64,000 bases of DNA from Enchytraeus crypticus (lineage: Eukaryota; Annelida; Clitellata; Enchytraeida; Enchytraeidae), in assembly GCA_905160935.1 (NCBI GenBank), contig CAJHZI010000753.1, positions 1,425,501-1,489,500 on the forward strand. Reading direction: 5' to 3'. Each line of letters opens with the position of its first letter. The stretch's first letter is position 1. Under the pieces are notes generated by a model that saw only the letters and a program-made list of their open reading frames with translations, did not search any database and was not told the DNA's origin. Positions 61,155-64,000 of the stretch are shown here, in pieces. The position numbers and the translations under genes were made by a program.

Positions 61155-61970
61155 GTGCAGAGTTCGAATAACAGAGTTGACCTGACATTTATTATGAAAT
61201 AAACTAGAACAGCGGATGTTATAGTCGAGCTTAGTCCATTGAGTTCCTATTTTCTACTATCACCCTCCTCTGTGCATGGCTAGATTGTATGCTCAAGGCT
61301 CAAACTATGTTTAAATTTCTCAAATAACTTTAAATAATCTGCTTTGTCTCATTCCCATGGTTTTCAATTCTTAAATATAGAATTTAAATAAAACGATACG
61401 CTTTGGGGTAATATTTTGAGAAAATTCCATGAATGCAAGCATATTTTAATAGCCAGTTAATCGAAGAAGATATAAGGCGTCAGGTTTATTGGCCGTGCAT
61501 AGATCTGCAGACAGGTGGGTTGCTACACAGCTTGAGGTGAAGCTTTCAGTCGCCTTCTGGAAGTTCTCTAGTCTCCGCATAGTCTGCGCATTGCATTCTC
61601 ACTCTTATATTAGTGCGTGTAAATAATATACGGGTGTTAAGTTTTTGTCAAAATAACTCGCTAATCGAGTAATTTGTTGGTAAATTTATAAATACGTAAA
61701 TAGATTATAGAAATTACTGAGTTAAATTAGTCGCCAGCTTTTGTACCGGTTGGATTACAAGGTTGATAGAGAACACCTATTTTGAGAAACGGTCAGAGTT
61801 AACGTAAAATGAAGTCTTTAAAATAATTCTCTATAAACGCCAGTTACCAATCTGCTAGTAAACCATATCTCACACTGTTTCAATCACTTCAGACTTGATT
61901 ATTTCGTAAAAGAAATCTTAGCCAAGTATTCACAGAAGAATAAATAGATAGAAATAATAAATAGAATTTT
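61155..61970. other. Intergenic, no gene seen
   Basis: Unique AT-rich sequence. Confidence 0.6.
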
Positions 61971-61974
61971 GGAC

Positions 61975-62115
61975 GGATTTTCTGGATTTTGAAATTTGCA
62001 CCGTTTTTGGACCTTCTTTGCACTTTGTGCTCTCCGGCTTGATTTTGTCTCAATAGTGCTCGATGTTTTCATTGATGACTATAGCACTCTAATTGTTGTT
62101 ATTATTGTTATTAAA
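61975..62115 (+). mobile_element. TTG-tailed interspersed repeat (family T)
   Basis: Plus copy from TTTTCTGGATTTTGAAATTT to GCACTCTAATTGTTG with a TTATTG tail; a short extra segment (TTTGCACTTTGTGCTCTCC) sits mid-element. Confidence 0.75.
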
Positions 62116-62167
62116 TAAAATTCCCACCGAATTGGTAGTACACTTCTGCTACTATTTACTCATTAAA

Positions 62168-62226
62168 AAGCTGGTAAAGGTAAGGTTAACGTCAGTTTCC
62201 TCACTAGAAAGCGATGTCAGTGACGG
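62168..62226 (-). mobile_element. tRNA-derived SINE, family A, 3' fragment
   Basis: Tail and body only; the head has been lost at CGTCACTGACATCGC. Confidence 0.75.
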
Positions 62227-63590
62227 AGCATTATGAGCGTTATTAAGGGGGTGCAGTGTGGGGTGGGACATTAACGGCTGCTGAACAGACATTAGCCCCC
62301 TGGAACTGACTATTATAGAATTGAGGAGTAGATTAAAGTCCATATTCTCGTGACAGAGCCGTGCCCTATAGACAGATTGACTGCTGGGTGATCCCTACGT
62401 GTATGGGTTAACAGAGACAGGCGCCTATCACTGTCTCTAGTAGATACTACATTGAGACGTCTGTCCCGTACCTACCTCATCTCTATTTACCACTAACACT
62501 CTTCTCATTAAACCACATTAACGAGGCTTCTCATAAATGTCGCATGCTAATATACAACTATCAATATTTCTTGAAATAAAGATATATTCTGAGCTGTATA
62601 GGAGCCTGTTTTCTTTCAATTATCAATTAAATAAATTCACAAGCCATTTTTGTTGGCCATGAGACACAACTTGGTATGTTTAATGGTGAAATTTCTCATA
62701 TATCTATACTAGCACGTTCTGCTGAAAACACCTTTTAGTTATAGCAATGTCGTTTACTAATGCATAAAATGCATTCATAGTTTCATATCAGCGATACTAT
62801 ATCTCCCAGTTGAATAATTAATTTTTCATCTTCCCAATGAACTACCATATTTATTATTTCTCCATTAAATTTTAAGTATTAGGTTTTGTAAAGGTCGTTA
62901 ACCGTAATTGTCTACACATAACAGTGTATTCTCATTATTTACTGCAGAAATATCGAAAAACAGCGCTACATAGCGGCATATAAAAATAATTATATGTTTA
63001 TTACTAGTTTAGATATTAATTTAAATGTAATTGTTATTCATCTCATGATTACAATTGAACTCTTCCTGTAAAGTAGTCTCGGACCGAGTTCGGCCATGAC
63101 ACTGCTATATAAATTTTCGTTGTTAATAATAAAAATAATTTATTCCTAACTGATTCTTATCGTGTACTCAATTTTTTAATAGAAACGAAAGTTTAGTACG
63201 AAACTATTTCAATAAGAAACGCCCTAATGAAATCTGAGTTCATAATTTATAATTATATTATTGGTTTTTAAATATATGAATAATTTTTCATGAAATTGTG
63301 ATTTTAAAAAAGTATTTTTTTGTTAATATAGTAAATCTCTTAATTTATTATAGCATTAAAAATACTATAATAAATTATTATAGCAATATTATTTTATTTT
63401 ATTAATTTTTACTATGGTAAAAATATTAGGTTCTTGAAATTATTAATATTAATTCAAAAGGAAGCCTTCTGTTTGACTACAATGACTGAGCACTCAAGTG
63501 CTCACTCTCTAGTCTCTGATTCTGTCATTCATGGAAGTATTCAACTCTTGAGCGGATAACAACAACTTGACGCTTTCACAACGATTCCCT
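62227..63590. other. Intergenic, no gene seen
   Basis: Unique AT-rich sequence, extremely A/T-biased at 63150-63460. Confidence 0.6.
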
Positions 63591-63604
63591 ACCTATGACA
63601 CACT

Positions 63605-63920
63605 GCATCTGTCGCTCAAACGATAACTCTGCCCACTTGTGCCTCACTATTTCTGTCTATCAAACGATAGCTCCGCCTTCTGGTGCCTCACTACCTCTGT
63701 CTATCAAACGATGACTCTGCCCACTTGTGCCTCACTACCTCTGTCTATCAAACGATAGCTCCGCCTTCTGGTGCCTCACTACCTCTGTTTATCAAACGAT
63801 GACTCCGCCCACTTGTGCCTCACTACCTCTGTCTATCAAACGATAGCTCCGCCCACTGGTGCTACAGTACCCCTGTCAATCAAGCGATAGCTCCGCCCAT
63901 TGGTGCTACAATACATCTGT
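63605..63920. repeat. 44-bp minisatellite with alternating unit types
   Basis: Seven units of CTGTCTATCAAACGATAGCT + CCGCC..TGGTGCCTCACTACCT. Two unit types (GATGACTCTGCCCACTTG and GATAGCTCCGCCTTCTGG) alternate, so the recent amplification unit was a dimer of 88 bp. Confidence 0.9.
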
Positions 63921-63924
63921 CAGG

Positions 63925-64000
63925 CAGTTTCAGGGACGTCTCTGGCAGACTCTACACAAACAGGTGCCAAAGCACCACACGATGACAACTGAGTACACAG
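63925..64000 (-). mobile_element. Non-LTR retrotransposon 3' UTR, running off the window
   Basis: The reverse complement (CTGTGTACTCAGTTGTCATC, GTGTGGTGCTTTGGCACCTG, TTTGTGTAGAG, GACGTCCCTGA) closely matches the UTR of the LINE at 20534-20615. The coding part should lie beyond base 64000. Confidence 0.8.

Overview
The window is eukaryotic, intron-rich, AT-rich animal DNA dominated by repeats. Spliceosomal exons with clear GT-AG borders, tRNA-derived SINEs, non-LTR retrotransposon 3' ends, hAT-like and TA-flanked inverted-repeat elements, and a (TTAGGG)n-type interstitial telomeric tract all point to a metazoan, most likely a marine invertebrate. I cannot name the species. There are no bacterial operons, CRISPR arrays or ribosome-binding-site logic here.

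Genes, left to right. (1) 647-4442, minus strand: a ropporin-like RIIa-domain gene (ROPN1L / radial-spoke RSP11 family). Four exons reconstruct in phase; the last coding exon lies off the left edge. (2) 6643-10063, plus strand: SEC61B, the 96-residue tail-anchored beta subunit of the Sec61 translocon. Three coding exons are certain; a one-codon first exon is a weaker call. (3) 20865-25664, plus strand: one 1,599-codon open exon for a Gln/Ser-rich, probably disordered protein I do not recognise. (4) 28138-29434, minus strand: the last two exons of a FAIM-like gene. (5) About 51470-52690, minus strand: fragments of an unidentified Ser/Thr-rich gene, weakly supported.

Repeat layout. 1-4.4 kb is packed with TTGA/TCAA arrays around the ropporin exons. 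4.7-5.6 kb holds a TA-flanked MITE and an AT tract. 11-12 kb holds a large foldback element, with a second copy at 45.8-46.5 kb. 12-19 kb has SINEs, hAT-like fragments and a palindromic AT-rich hairpin array. 28.8 kb has a head-to-head telomeric tract inside a LINE fragment. 30-47 kb is gene-poor, with minisatellites, SINEs and a 717-bp hAT-like element. 48-50.2 kb has RTE-like LINE 3' ends. 52.9-64 kb is mostly minisatellites and transposon debris.

The most unusual signal is at exon edges. In three unrelated genes (ropporin intron 2, SEC61B intron 3, the start of the 1,599-codon exon) a splice acceptor plus the first bases of its exon is tandemly copied 7 to 9 times upstream of the real acceptor. 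The ropporin introns also begin with (ATCA)n and end with (GATT)n on the transcribed strand. Their ends are therefore complementary, and the acceptors lack ordinary pyrimidine tracts.
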